Of a DNA stretch of 64,000 nt, positions 25,205 through 33,647 are shown piece after piece (the first letter of the stretch is position 1; each line of letters begins with the position of its first letter). A model generated the notes under the pieces. The model saw only the letters and a list, made by a program, of their open reading frames with translations. It was not told the DNA's origin and ran no database searches. Origin of the DNA: Sphingobacterium faecale (lineage in GTDB: Bacteria; Bacteroidota; Bacteroidia; Sphingobacteriales; Sphingobacteriaceae); contig NZ_JAERTY010000005.1 of NCBI RefSeq assembly GCF_016746095.1, forward strand, positions 1 through 64,000, in the 5' to 3' direction. The position numbers were made by a program, and so were the translations under genes.

Positions 25205-26095
25205 ATGGTATACAGGATGAATAGAGCAATGAGGCATGTGTACTTCGCATTATCAGTCCTATGTTTTTGTATGGCTACTGCTAATGGGCAAGACATTAAA
25301 AAAATGGGGAAGCTCAAGAGCCCAAAGCTGACTGAAGTGTCGGGTATAGTCTCTTCTTACACGGATAGTAACCTGTTTTGGGTGCATAATGACAGTGGAG
25401 ATGAAGCGAATATTTATCTGATTGATACGCTGGCCGATCTGAAAGTTACAGTACACCTGGAGGGAATTAATGTGGTAGACGCGGAGGATATTGCATCTTT
25501 GATGATTGACGGTGTGCCTTATCTGCTATTGGCAGATATGGGAAATAACTTAAGAAAAAGGGATACGCTATCACTTTTTTTATTTAAGGAGCCGGTTTTT
25601 GATAAAGATAGGAGGTCTCATGTGGTTGCTCGAGAGGATATTATGGAGATTAGGTTCAGATATAAAGATAAAAGAAGAGATGCAGAAGCGCTATTTGTGG
25701 ATCCCATTGATAATATGATTTATATTATTTCGAAGCGGGACTTTAGGTCTACGTTGTTCAGAATGTCTTTTTCTGAGGCTAAAGCGGGATCTGTGCTAGT
25801 GTTGCCGCCCTTGATGCAGCTTCCGCTGACTTTTGCTACAGGAGCAGATATACGGCAAGATGGCGGATATATTATAGTGAAAAATTTAGTAGCTGTATTT
25901 TTGTGGAAACGCGAACCAAACCAAGATATTATCTCTGCATTAAGCCAACCTTATCAGCAAATTCTTTACAAACCAGAACCTCAGGGGGAGGCAATTTGCT
26001 TTGATAGGAATAAGAATTTTTTTTATACCATTTCTGAACGCCCTTTTGGCTTAGAATCTTATCTTTATAAATATAAGTATAAATATGAAAATTAA
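25205..26095 (+). CDS. Secreted beta-propeller-like hypothetical protein
   Basis: This 296-residue protein has a signal peptide (FALSVLCFCMATANGQ; cleavage after about residue 28). In-frame ATGs at 25217 and 25229 could also be the start. The body has repeated 'strand-turn' blocks such as KLTEVSGIVSSYTDSNLFWVHNDSG, DAEDIASLMIDGVPYLLLADMGNN, DAEALFVDPIDNMIYIISKR and GEAICFDRNKNFFYTISE, consistent with a propeller. It is similar in style to periplasmic proteins whose function is unknown. Its last 11 bp overlap the esterase gene, so the two are probably translated from one mRNA and act in the same compartment. Confidence 0.6.
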   Translation: MVYRMNRAMRHVYFALSVLCFCMATANGQDIKKMGKLKSPKLTEVSGIVSSYTDSNLFWVHNDSGDEANIYLIDTLADLKVTVHLEGINVVDAEDIASLMIDGVPYLLLADMGNNLRKRDTLSLFLFKEPVFDKDRRSHVVAREDIMEIRFRYKDKRRDAEALFVDPIDNMIYIISKRDFRSTLFRMSFSEAKAGSVLVLPPLMQLPLTFATGADIRQDGGYIIVKNLVAVFLWKREPNQDIISALSQPYQQILYKPEPQGEAICFDRNKNFFYTISERPFGLESYLYKYKYKYEN

Positions 26096-26900
26096 CATTT
26101 TGAACTACTTTTTGGTGGCTACTCTCTTTATTGTAGGCTTCCAGGCTAAGGCTGCTCAGGTAGATACCGTAGAGATTTTCTCTAACAGTATGGGGAAGAA
26201 AATAAAGGCAGTAATTGTATTTCCTGAAAATCACAAAAAACCAGTCCCCACATTATATCTATTGCATGGTTATTCTGGGAATTATGCTAACTGGGTTAAT
26301 AAGGTACCTTATATTAAGACGCTGGTCGATAGATATAATTATGCGATTGTATGTCCTGATGGAGGATATGGTAGTTGGTATTGGGATATAGAAGGAGATA
26401 AGAATAATCAATATGAAACATTTGTCAGTAAGGAACTTGTAGCGTATGTCGAATCACAGTATGCAGTCTGTCAGAATAGAGAAAGCAGGGCAATTAGTGG
26501 TTTGAGCATGGGCGGACACGGTGCATTATATGTCGGTATACGTCATCAGGATGTGTATGGTGCGATAGGAAGTACAGCTGGAGGAGTCGATTTCAGACCA
26601 TTTCCAAATAGCTGGGAAATTATTGAACGATTGGGTACTTATAGCGAAAATAAAGAAGTGTGGGATAAACATGTGGTCATGGAGATGTTGCATGAAATAA
26701 AGCCAAACAATCTGAAGCTTTTTATAGATTGTGGCACAGATGATTTTTTCTATAACGTGAATAGGACGTTACATGAGAAAATGACTTATCTGAACATACC
26801 TCATACGTTTGTATCGATGCCCGGTAAACATAACTGGGATTATTGGAGTCAATCTATATCATTGCAGATGGCATTCTTTGATCAGTTTTTTAGAAATTAA
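26085..26900 (+). CDS. Secreted esterase of the antigen-85/esterase D type
   Basis: This 271-residue alpha/beta hydrolase has a signal peptide (YFLVATLFIVGFQAKA) and LYLLHGYSGNYANW carrying the oxyanion strand. The nucleophile is Ser141 in GLSMGGHGA, acid Asp219 or Asp220 lies in DCGTDDFF, and His249 in PGKHNWDYW completes the triad. The DGGYGSWYWD block is typical of secreted esterases, including acetyl or feruloyl esterases, which remove acyl groups from polysaccharides. The substrate cannot be set from the sequence. It overlaps the propeller protein by 11 bp and is followed by a TonB receptor after 24 bp, a context seen in surface-nutrient uptake loci. Confidence 0.8.
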   Translation: MKINILNYFLVATLFIVGFQAKAAQVDTVEIFSNSMGKKIKAVIVFPENHKKPVPTLYLLHGYSGNYANWVNKVPYIKTLVDRYNYAIVCPDGGYGSWYWDIEGDKNNQYETFVSKELVAYVESQYAVCQNRESRAISGLSMGGHGALYVGIRHQDVYGAIGSTAGGVDFRPFPNSWEIIERLGTYSENKEVWDKHVVMEMLHEIKPNNLKLFIDCGTDDFFYNVNRTLHEKMTYLNIPHTFVSMPGKHNWDYWSQSISLQMAFFDQFFRN

Positions 26901-26924
26901 CTATTTTATTCCGTTTCAACACCT

Positions 26925-29246
26925 ATGCGCTTACAGTTAATTGTTACCTTAATAAGTCTATTTACCTATATTAATACTTATGCACAGCAACGGGCTACGA
27001 TCAGTGGTTATGTTAAAGATGCCTCATCTGGAGAGCTTTTGATAGGCGCTGCCATACAGGTAAAAGGGCAGCAACTATCCACTTCGACAAATAGCTACGG
27101 TTATTTTTCTATAGATGTACAACCGGGAGAGCTAGAAATCACGGCCTCTTTTGTAGGTTATAAAGCGTTGCATACAAAAATAAACATACAGGAAAAAAAA
27201 CAACTGACACTGGAGTTGGATCCCGTAGATAATGTGTTGGATGAGGTGGTTATCTCTGGAAAGAAGCGAAATGACAATGTGACAAATGCGCAGATGGGGG
27301 CACTTAATTTTACGATGGAGGAAGTTAAAAATGTCCCTGTGTTATTTGGCGAGCGCGATATTCTGAAGACGATACAGATGTTGCCCGGTGTTGCTAAAGG
27401 AGGAGAGGGATCTTCTAATTTTTATGTTAGAGGTGGAGGCGGAGACCAAAATCTTATTTTGTTGGATGAAGCTACGGTATATAATGCTTCGCACCTGATG
27501 GGTTTCTTTTCGACGTTTAATTCAGATGCCATTAAGGATGTTGCGTTATATAAAGGGGGGATACCAGCACAGTATGGAGGGCGGGCTTCGTCGGTGCTAG
27601 ATATCCGTATGTTGGATGGTAACAACAAGAAATTTGCGGCAGAAGGCGGGTTAGGATTAATAGCTTCGAGACTTAAGCTGGAAGGGCCGATTGTTAAAGA
27701 CAAAAGTTCTTTTATGATTTCGGGAAGGCGTACCTATGCAGACCTCTTCCTGAAACTCTCCGATGATGAGACTATAAATAAGAGTAAGCTGTATTTTTAT
27801 GACTTGAATGCCAAGGCCAACTATAGGTTTAACGATAAGAATACCTTGTACCTCTCTGGCTATTTTGGAAAAGATGACTTGGGCTACGGCGATTTATTCA
27901 GTTTTGACTGGGGCAACGCTACGGCGACCGCCCGTTGGAATCATGTATTTAATGAAAAGCTTTTTAGCAATACCTCTGTTATATACAGTGATTTTACCTA
28001 TAGAGTAAATGTCTCTAGTGACGATAGTAAATTTAAGATCGCATCTAAGATTGAAAATATCAATTTAAAACAGGACTTTTCTTATTATCGGAATAATCTC
28101 AATACATTCCGCTTCGGAATACATGGATTGCGGCAGAGGGTCTCTCCTGCAAGTCTTAATGCAGGTGATAACGCTTCGGTAAATTCTATAGATATACAGA
28201 AAAGATATGGTATTGAACTGGCCGCCTACGCTTCGCATGAATGGAAGCCTTCTAACTGGCTTTCGTTGATATATGGTTTACGACTTACGGATTTTATGGT
28301 TCAGGGACCGGGAACATATTATACCTTTGATGAAGATGGGGAAGTTATTGATAGTAAGGATTATGATGGTAGAATAGTAAAGCATCACTTAAATTTGGAA
28401 CCTAGGATGTCGATGTCTTTTATCCTTAATCCAAAAAATAGTGTAAAGTTATCTTATAACAGGGTCGTACAGAATTTGCACCAATTGACAAATACGACCT
28501 CTTCGTTGCCCACAGATCAATTTGTACTAAGTAGCATTAATATTAAACCTCAATATGCTGATCAAGTGGCTGCGGGGTATTTTAGAAATTTTGTAGATAA
28601 TACGTATGAACTCTCTATAGAATCTTATTATAAATACATGGGGAATCAGATTGACTTTAGGAATGGAGCTGATTTGCAGGCTAACAAGTACTTGGAAGGA
28701 GAGTTGTTATTTGGACAGGGAAGAGCGTATGGTGTGGAATTATTGCTCCGCAAAGCAAGAGGGCGGTTCAATGGATGGTTAAGCTATACACTGGGTAAGA
28801 GCGAGCGTCAGTTTGACCAGATCAACGAAGGCAACTGGTTTAATGCGCGTCAGGATAGGACGCATGATGTTTCTATCGTAGCGATGTATGAGCTATCAAA
28901 GAAATGGAGTTTGGGTGCAAATTTTGTGTATTATACAGGTAATGCTATCACTTTTCCTAGCGGAAAGTACAGCATCAATGGTAATACGATGTTCTATTAC
29001 ACAGAGAGAAACGGCTATAGAATGCCTGATTACCATCGATTGGATATTTCGGCAACCTATGAACCTAAGCCTGCGCATAAGCGCTTTCATTCGAGTTGGT
29101 CTTTTGGACTTTATAACGTATATAACAGAAAGAATGCATATATCATCGACTTTAGAGAAAATGAGAATAATGCGCAGATAACAGAAGCATATCGTATTGC
29201 TCTGTTTGGAGCTATTCCTTCTGTAACATGGAACTTTAAATTTTAG
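26925..29246 (+). CDS. TonB-dependent outer-membrane receptor
   Basis: This 773-residue receptor has a signal peptide ending IN-TYAQ and a carboxypeptidase-regulatory-like domain (25-105, ISGYVKDASSGELLIGAAIQ...). The plug domain (about 110-230) has VYNASHLMGFFSTFNSDAIK and a GGIPAQYGGRASSVLDIR strand. A large barrel ends in PSVTWNFKF with the terminal Phe. It is a substrate-specific importer driven by TonB/ExbBD. It lacks the SusD partner that would mark polysaccharide uptake; its neighbour is instead a DUF4249 lipoprotein. The pair is common in Bacteroidota, and the ligand is not indicated. Confidence 0.9.
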   Translation: MRLQLIVTLISLFTYINTYAQQRATISGYVKDASSGELLIGAAIQVKGQQLSTSTNSYGYFSIDVQPGELEITASFVGYKALHTKINIQEKKQLTLELDPVDNVLDEVVISGKKRNDNVTNAQMGALNFTMEEVKNVPVLFGERDILKTIQMLPGVAKGGEGSSNFYVRGGGGDQNLILLDEATVYNASHLMGFFSTFNSDAIKDVALYKGGIPAQYGGRASSVLDIRMLDGNNKKFAAEGGLGLIASRLKLEGPIVKDKSSFMISGRRTYADLFLKLSDDETINKSKLYFYDLNAKANYRFNDKNTLYLSGYFGKDDLGYGDLFSFDWGNATATARWNHVFNEKLFSNTSVIYSDFTYRVNVSSDDSKFKIASKIENINLKQDFSYYRNNLNTFRFGIHGLRQRVSPASLNAGDNASVNSIDIQKRYGIELAAYASHEWKPSNWLSLIYGLRLTDFMVQGPGTYYTFDEDGEVIDSKDYDGRIVKHHLNLEPRMSMSFILNPKNSVKLSYNRVVQNLHQLTNTTSSLPTDQFVLSSINIKPQYADQVAAGYFRNFVDNTYELSIESYYKYMGNQIDFRNGADLQANKYLEGELLFGQGRAYGVELLLRKARGRFNGWLSYTLGKSERQFDQINEGNWFNARQDRTHDVSIVAMYELSKKWSLGANFVYYTGNAITFPSGKYSINGNTMFYYTERNGYRMPDYHRLDISATYEPKPAHKRFHSSWSFGLYNVYNRKNAYIIDFRENENNAQITEAYRIALFGAIPSVTWNFKF

Positions 29247-29248
29247 CT

Positions 29249-30040
29249 ATGAATCATTGTAGAGTTTATATATTTCTTATTATAAGTGTCTTATTAGTTT
29301 CTTGTGAAGATCTAATAGATGTGAATTTAAATAGTGCCAATCCAAAAATCGTAGTAGAGGCGGACTTGAATGATCTCAGCGCAAAGCAGGTGATCTGGGT
29401 ATCCCGAACGGTGGATTTTGACTCTCCGGTGCCGAGTGAACCAATAAGTGGGGCTGTGGTATCCGTGGCAGATAGTAAAGGGCGTTTGTTTAGTTTTGTG
29501 GACAAGGGAGATGGACAGTATGTCAAAGAAGGTTTTAAGCCTGAAATAGGGTTAACTTATAATCTAACGGTAAGTATACAAGGTGAAGAATTTAAATCTT
29601 CCACCAAAATGAATCCATTTGTGTCAGTGGATTCATTGGCGGTGAAGGAAGAGACGATTTTTAATGAACCTTACTATTTTGTTGTCTTGAAATTTGAAGA
29701 CCCGAAAGATGTGCCTAATTATTACAAGTATGATATTTCGGTAAACGGAGGAGGTTTTAAATTTGCGAATGCGTATAATGATAAGTTTAATGACGGATTG
29801 TATGTTTCGCATCAAGTAGCAGATCGTGACAATTCGCTCGAGGTTGGAGATAGTGTGATCGTAAGACGTCAGTGTGTAGCAAAGGAGGTGTATACCTACT
29901 GGAATCAGATACAGATGCTCAACCCTGGTAGCGCTGCACCGGCTAACCCCACTTCTAACCTATCTAATGGTGCCCTAGGCTATTTTAGTGTGAGTAGTGC
30001 AAAAGAGTATGGTGTTAAGATCATAAAAGAGGAAAATTAA
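29249..30040 (+). CDS. DUF4249-type lipoprotein, TonB-receptor partner
   Basis: This 263-residue lipoprotein has a signal and lipobox (LLVSC, Cys at 20). The body is a beta-rich DUF4249-like sequence (DLIDVNLNSANPKIVVEADL, ISGAVVSVADSKG, YNLTVSIQGEEFKSSTKM), and DUF4249 proteins are routinely encoded right after TonB receptors, as here (2 bp gap). It is probably an outer-membrane surface lipoprotein that captures the receptor ligand. Its stop codon overlaps the stop of the convergent deacetylase gene (TTAA), so the two transcripts share their 3' ends. Confidence 0.8.
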   Translation: MNHCRVYIFLIISVLLVSCEDLIDVNLNSANPKIVVEADLNDLSAKQVIWVSRTVDFDSPVPSEPISGAVVSVADSKGRLFSFVDKGDGQYVKEGFKPEIGLTYNLTVSIQGEEFKSSTKMNPFVSVDSLAVKEETIFNEPYYFVVLKFEDPKDVPNYYKYDISVNGGGFKFANAYNDKFNDGLYVSHQVADRDNSLEVGDSVIVRRQCVAKEVYTYWNQIQMLNPGSAAPANPTSNLSNGALGYFSVSSAKEYGVKIIKEEN

Positions 30041-30645
30041 AGGGTATCAAATGTGTACCCTTTTTGAAGAAAATGGGTTATGGTCCTAGGTAAGGCATAT
30101 TTTACGCTAGGAATCGCTTTCAAATTATCATGAAAAACGATAATAGACCCGCTTTTGGTATGTTTGAGTACGTTGGCATAACATTTTTCCGGACTGATAT
30201 TCAAGTCGAAATCACCGGTAAGGACATCCCAATAGATAAGTTCGAAGTGTTTGCGCAATATATTAATCTGTGATTTTTTTGCCCGTGCATAGGGGGGTCT
30301 GAATAGCTTACTTTTGGTATGTTCCTGACATAGCATTACATTTTCGATGTATACCTCGTCGGGGGTATCCCAACCCTTTAAATGGTTGAATGTATGGTTG
30401 CCTATACGATGTCCTTCCTGGACTAGTCTTTGGTAGATTTCGGGATGCTTCACGATATTTTCTCCTACACAAAAAAAAGTCGCCTTGACCTGATGTTCTT
30501 GTAAGACATCCAAGATCCAGGGTGTAATCTCAGGTATAGGGCCGTCGTCGAATGTCAGATATATTTTCTTACTTGCTCTGGACCGGTTCCAGGTGACGCT
30601 TGGATACATCCAGCGGAGAAAAAAAGGCGCATTGACAAAATACAT
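30037..30645 (-). CDS. NodB-type polysaccharide deacetylase
   Basis: This 202-residue enzyme has all CE4 motifs: TFDDGP (motif 1, catalytic Asp pair), HTFNH (motif 2, zinc His), RPPYAR (motif 3), DVLTGDFD (motif 4), and IIVFHDN (motif 5, catalytic His). Deacetylates N-acetylated sugars in peptidoglycan or exopolysaccharide. A hydrophobic N-terminus (APFFLRWMYP) may be a short anchor but no clear signal peptide is seen. It is alone on its strand, and a -7-like TAAATTTG on the minus strand (30676-30669) lies 24 bp before its start. Its 3' end meets the DUF4249 gene. Confidence 0.88.
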   Translation of the reverse strand: MYFVNAPFFLRWMYPSVTWNRSRASKKIYLTFDDGPIPEITPWILDVLQEHQVKATFFCVGENIVKHPEIYQRLVQEGHRIGNHTFNHLKGWDTPDEVYIENVMLCQEHTKSKLFRPPYARAKKSQINILRKHFELIYWDVLTGDFDLNISPEKCYANVLKHTKSGSIIVFHDNLKAIPSVKYALPRTITHFLQKGYTFDTL

Positions 30646-30726
30646 TTCAGATTTCAGTATTAATTTACCAAATTTAGCTAAAGATTATTAACCAATTGGT
30701 CTCAAAATAGAAAAGAGAGGCTGTTT

Positions 30727-31650
30727 ATGAAAAAATTTTTCAGGTATTTTGAACTTTCTCTGGCAGAGCAACGTGGTTTTATAGCACTCAGTGGTCTTGT
30801 TTTGTGCCTGTTAGCAGTTCCCACTATTAACAAGATAGTTAGACAGGAGGAAGATCTAAGCTATGCCTTAGTACTATTGGATAGGCGGGGTACAGACGAA
30901 AAGAAATTCGTGAATAAAGAAGAGGATGTCACTAAAGGTGTAATAGAAAAGGTGATGCCGATAGCGGATTTTGACCCTAATGGCTTATCGATAGAAAAGT
31001 GGCAAAAATTGGGCTTAAGCCAGAACCAGGCCCAGGTAATTAAAAATTACGAAGCGAAAGGTGGAAGGTTTTTTTCGAAAGAGGACTTAGCCAGGGTATA
31101 CTCGATTTCCAGATCGGAATATGAAAGACTAGCGCCGCATGTGAAGATTGATCAAAGTAAGTTGACGGAAGCGAGGAAAGGAAATTTCTTAGCAGCTTCG
31201 GATAATAGAAGGAAGGTTGAGAAATCGATACCGTCGGTGGACCGAAAAAAGCAAATGTTGGATGTGATGCAAGCAGATAGTGCGGATTGGGTCACATTGA
31301 AAGGCATAGGGCCAGTTTTTGCTAAGCGTATCATTAATTATAAGAATGCGCTTGGAGGTTTTAACAGTGTCGATCAGATAAGTGAGGTATATGGATTGCC
31401 TCCGGAAACTTATGCACGGATTAAAGATCAGTTATATCTTTCATCGGACTCAAAAATTAAGACAATAGACATCAATACATGCTCTATCGATGAGTTATCA
31501 AAGCATCCTTATATCTCTAAGAAGCAAGCACAATGGATTGTAAATTACAGAACACAACATGGTGTTTATACCGATTTGTCAAGTTTAGAAGGTATAGCAC
31601 TACTGGATCAAGATTTTTTGCGTAAAATTGAGCCGTATTTAAAATTTTGA
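30727..31650 (+). CDS. ComEA-like helix-hairpin-helix protein
   Basis: This 307-residue protein has an N-terminal membrane segment (about 18-36, GFIALSGLVLCLLAVPTI). The body carries several helix-hairpin-helix units of the ComEA type, including GLSQNQAQVIKNYEAKGG (first), DSADWVTLKGIGPVFAKRII with YKNALGGFNSV (second) and KTIDINTCSIDELSKHPYIS with KKQAQWIVNYR (third). ComEA proteins bind double-stranded DNA outside the inner membrane during natural transformation. Here the anchor plus multiple HhH repeats suggests periplasmic DNA binding, but other competence genes are absent from the window. An ACCAATTGGT palindrome (30691-30700) lies 27 bp upstream. Confidence 0.7.
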   Translation: MKKFFRYFELSLAEQRGFIALSGLVLCLLAVPTINKIVRQEEDLSYALVLLDRRGTDEKKFVNKEEDVTKGVIEKVMPIADFDPNGLSIEKWQKLGLSQNQAQVIKNYEAKGGRFFSKEDLARVYSISRSEYERLAPHVKIDQSKLTEARKGNFLAASDNRRKVEKSIPSVDRKKQMLDVMQADSADWVTLKGIGPVFAKRIINYKNALGGFNSVDQISEVYGLPPETYARIKDQLYLSSDSKIKTIDINTCSIDELSKHPYISKKQAQWIVNYRTQHGVYTDLSSLEGIALLDQDFLRKIEPYLKF

Positions 31651-31655
31651 ATGTA

Positions 31656-32183
31656 ATGTTAGAGCAAAAACTGAGAGAAGTTATTCGGGATATCCCTGAC
31701 TTTCCAAGTCCAGGAATTATATTTAAAGACATTACACCGGTATTAAAAGACGCAACTCTGTGCGTTGATATTGTAAACGAGTTTGCGGACAAGTTGAAAG
31801 ATGTAGACATCGATGCAATAGCTGGAGTGGAGAGTAGGGGATTCTTGTTCGGACTGATGTTGGCTACCAAGCTGGGGATACCATTTGTTCCCATCAGAAA
31901 GCAGGGGAGATTGCCGTACAAGACGATTGCTGAATCTTATAAACTGGAGTATGGGCAAGCTACAATTGAAGTACATGAAGATGCGCTAGATGCGGGGACA
32001 AAAGTACTGATCCATGATGACCTATTGGCGACTGGGGGTACGGTTGTGGCGAGTGCTAAGTTGATTGAAAAATTGGGCGGGGTAGTGGTTGGTTTCTCCT
32101 TTGTAATAAGCCTGGATTTCTTGAATGGAGCCGGAAGATTGAGGCGTTTTAGTGACAATATTATTTCTTTGGTAAGATATTAG
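31656..32183 (+). CDS. apt: Adenine phosphoribosyltransferase
   Basis: This 175-residue APRT has the signature PRPP-binding segment VLIHDDLLATGGT (117-129) and the family blocks GIIFKDITPVL, IAGVESRGFLFG and VPIRKQGRLPYKT. It salvages adenine with PRPP to AMP. The frame is open from TTG 31647, but ATG 31656 gives the canonical start, with 5 bp after the ComEA-like stop. It is therefore likely cotranscribed with that gene. Confidence 0.95.
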   Translation: MLEQKLREVIRDIPDFPSPGIIFKDITPVLKDATLCVDIVNEFADKLKDVDIDAIAGVESRGFLFGLMLATKLGIPFVPIRKQGRLPYKTIAESYKLEYGQATIEVHEDALDAGTKVLIHDDLLATGGTVVASAKLIEKLGGVVVGFSFVISLDFLNGAGRLRRFSDNIISLVRY

Positions 32184-32233
32184 GATTATACGTTCTGTTT
32201 TATATTTTTACGGTTTAAAAAATATAAAAATGT

Positions 32234-32989
32234 ATGGAATGGATCACTGACCCTCAAATTTGGATTTCTTTTTTAACACTGACTGTGCTAGAGATTGTAC
32301 TCGGTATAGATAATATTGTGTTTATTTCTATTCAAAGTGCTAAACTGCCGGCCGAACAACAAAAGAAAGCAAGAAAGATCGGTCTTTTACTGGCATTGGT
32401 AATGCGTGTATTACTCTTATTTTCTATCAAATGGGTAATGGGGCTAACCGCACCTCTGATTAATCTATCTGAATGGTTTGACTGGAATAATGAGAAGTAT
32501 GCACGATATTTCGTGTTGTCCGGACGTGATCTTATTCTATTTATAGGAGGATTGTTCCTCATATACAAAAGTACTACTGAAATACACCATAAGGTGGAAG
32601 GAGAGGTTGAAGTGGCATCGACTGGTAAGAAAGTTGTTTCGTTTGCTTCTGTAATTGTACAGATTCTTATTTTGGACCTGGTGTTCTCGTTAGATTCAGT
32701 AATCACTGCGGTAGGGATGGTGGATCAGATCGGCGTGATGATTGCTTCCGTTATCGTAGCTGTGGGTATTATGCTGCTATCAGCGGAATCAATCAGTAAA
32801 TTTGTTAATGATTATCCCTCTGTGAAAATGCTAGCATTAGCATTCTTATTGTTAATTGGGGTTTCGCTTACAGCTGAAGCATTTGATCAACATATTCCTA
32901 AGGGATATATCTATTTTGCAATGGCTTTCTCTGTACTTGTAGAGTATCTTAATATAAAATCGCAAAGAAAAGCCTTAAAGAAAAAATAA
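32234..32989 (+). CDS. TerC-family integral membrane protein
   Basis: This 251-residue protein is the compact TerC type. It has about seven membrane segments with the conserved acidic signatures VLEIVLGIDNIVF (13-31) and LDLVFSLDSVITAVG, which carry acidic residues thought to bind metal ions. Family members help export manganese or other ions during protein secretion and oxidative stress, and some were first linked to tellurite resistance. The closest family job in Bacteroidota is not established. It starts 50 bp after apt, with no yybP/ykoY-like riboswitch visible in the gap. A clear terminator follows. Confidence 0.85.
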   Translation: MEWITDPQIWISFLTLTVLEIVLGIDNIVFISIQSAKLPAEQQKKARKIGLLLALVMRVLLLFSIKWVMGLTAPLINLSEWFDWNNEKYARYFVLSGRDLILFIGGLFLIYKSTTEIHHKVEGEVEVASTGKKVVSFASVIVQILILDLVFSLDSVITAVGMVDQIGVMIASVIVAVGIMLLSAESISKFVNDYPSVKMLALAFLLLIGVSLTAEAFDQHIPKGYIYFAMAFSVLVEYLNIKSQRKALKKK

Positions 32990-33000
32990 GAATAGAATAA

Positions 33001-33033
33001 GGGGCGGTTCAACATTAAAATGTGGGCCGCCCC
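33001..33033 (+). terminator. Terminator after terC
   Basis: GGGGCGG (33001-33007) and CCGCCCC (33027-33033) form the stem, with an inner CAACAT/ATGTG extension, followed by TTTT. Confidence 0.85.
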
Positions 33034-33065
33034 TTTTGCTTATAGGTAAAACATTGTGTCGTGTT

Positions 33066-33647
33066 TTATTCTATTATTCCTTCTATTCGGTAATGTCGGT
33101 CTCCCAACATTTTTACAGATTGTAATTTATCTATAGTATATCTTTTCCCTTTTACATATTCGAGGTGTTCGGATGTGTTATAGAGAAGATTTTTGGTTGA
33201 CTTTTTAATGATAAATGTCGTAGGAATCTGGTCCGTATAGACAATTTCCAATAAAGATAAATCTAGCGAGGGATCGGTTACAGTATATTTTACCGTATTT
33301 CCGATGCTGTCTTTTCGATACGTTCCGCGATATGCAGGTTTGTTGAGGTCTACTGCCAAAAAGCTTGCTAACTCCTTGTCCCATGCCGCAATAACGAGTT
33401 CTTTTGTTTCCGATACACGGTCTTCTGATACCGTTTTTTTGATTTTCGGTTGCAAAGAATCTAAACGCGCTATTTCTTGCTGAAAAAAAGAAGGCAAATC
33501 AAATTGTTGTATCACGGTAGTGGTTTTGGTTTCCGATGATGGTGATCCGCATGAACTATGCATAGCTATCACAAGACTTACAATCGCTAACGTAACTATT
33601 TTTCTTCCTTTTTCTTTCCGTTGACTAGTATACCAGAACATCTCCAC
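33066..33647 (-). CDS. Hypothetical lipoprotein
   Basis: The 193-residue frame has a membrane/lipoprotein signal (IVTLAIVSLVIAMHSSC, lipidated Cys about 33), then a polar region and a beta-rich C-terminal half (YKGTYRK-like, YTVTDPSLDLSLLEIVY, TTFIIKKSTKNLLY, RYTIDKLQSVKMLGDRHYRIEG). No family was recognised. The ATG at 33647 lies inside the 3' end of gpmI (overlap 23 bp), so the two genes are translationally linked; alternative ATG 33641 is nearly as good. It probably follows gpmI as a passenger gene on the same transcript. Confidence 0.65.
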   Translation of the reverse strand: MEMFWYTSQRKEKGRKIVTLAIVSLVIAMHSSCGSPSSETKTTTVIQQFDLPSFFQQEIARLDSLQPKIKKTVSEDRVSETKELVIAAWDKELASFLAVDLNKPAYRGTYRKDSIGNTVKYTVTDPSLDLSLLEIVYTDQIPTTFIIKKSTKNLLYNTSEHLEYVKGKRYTIDKLQSVKMLGDRHYRIEGIIE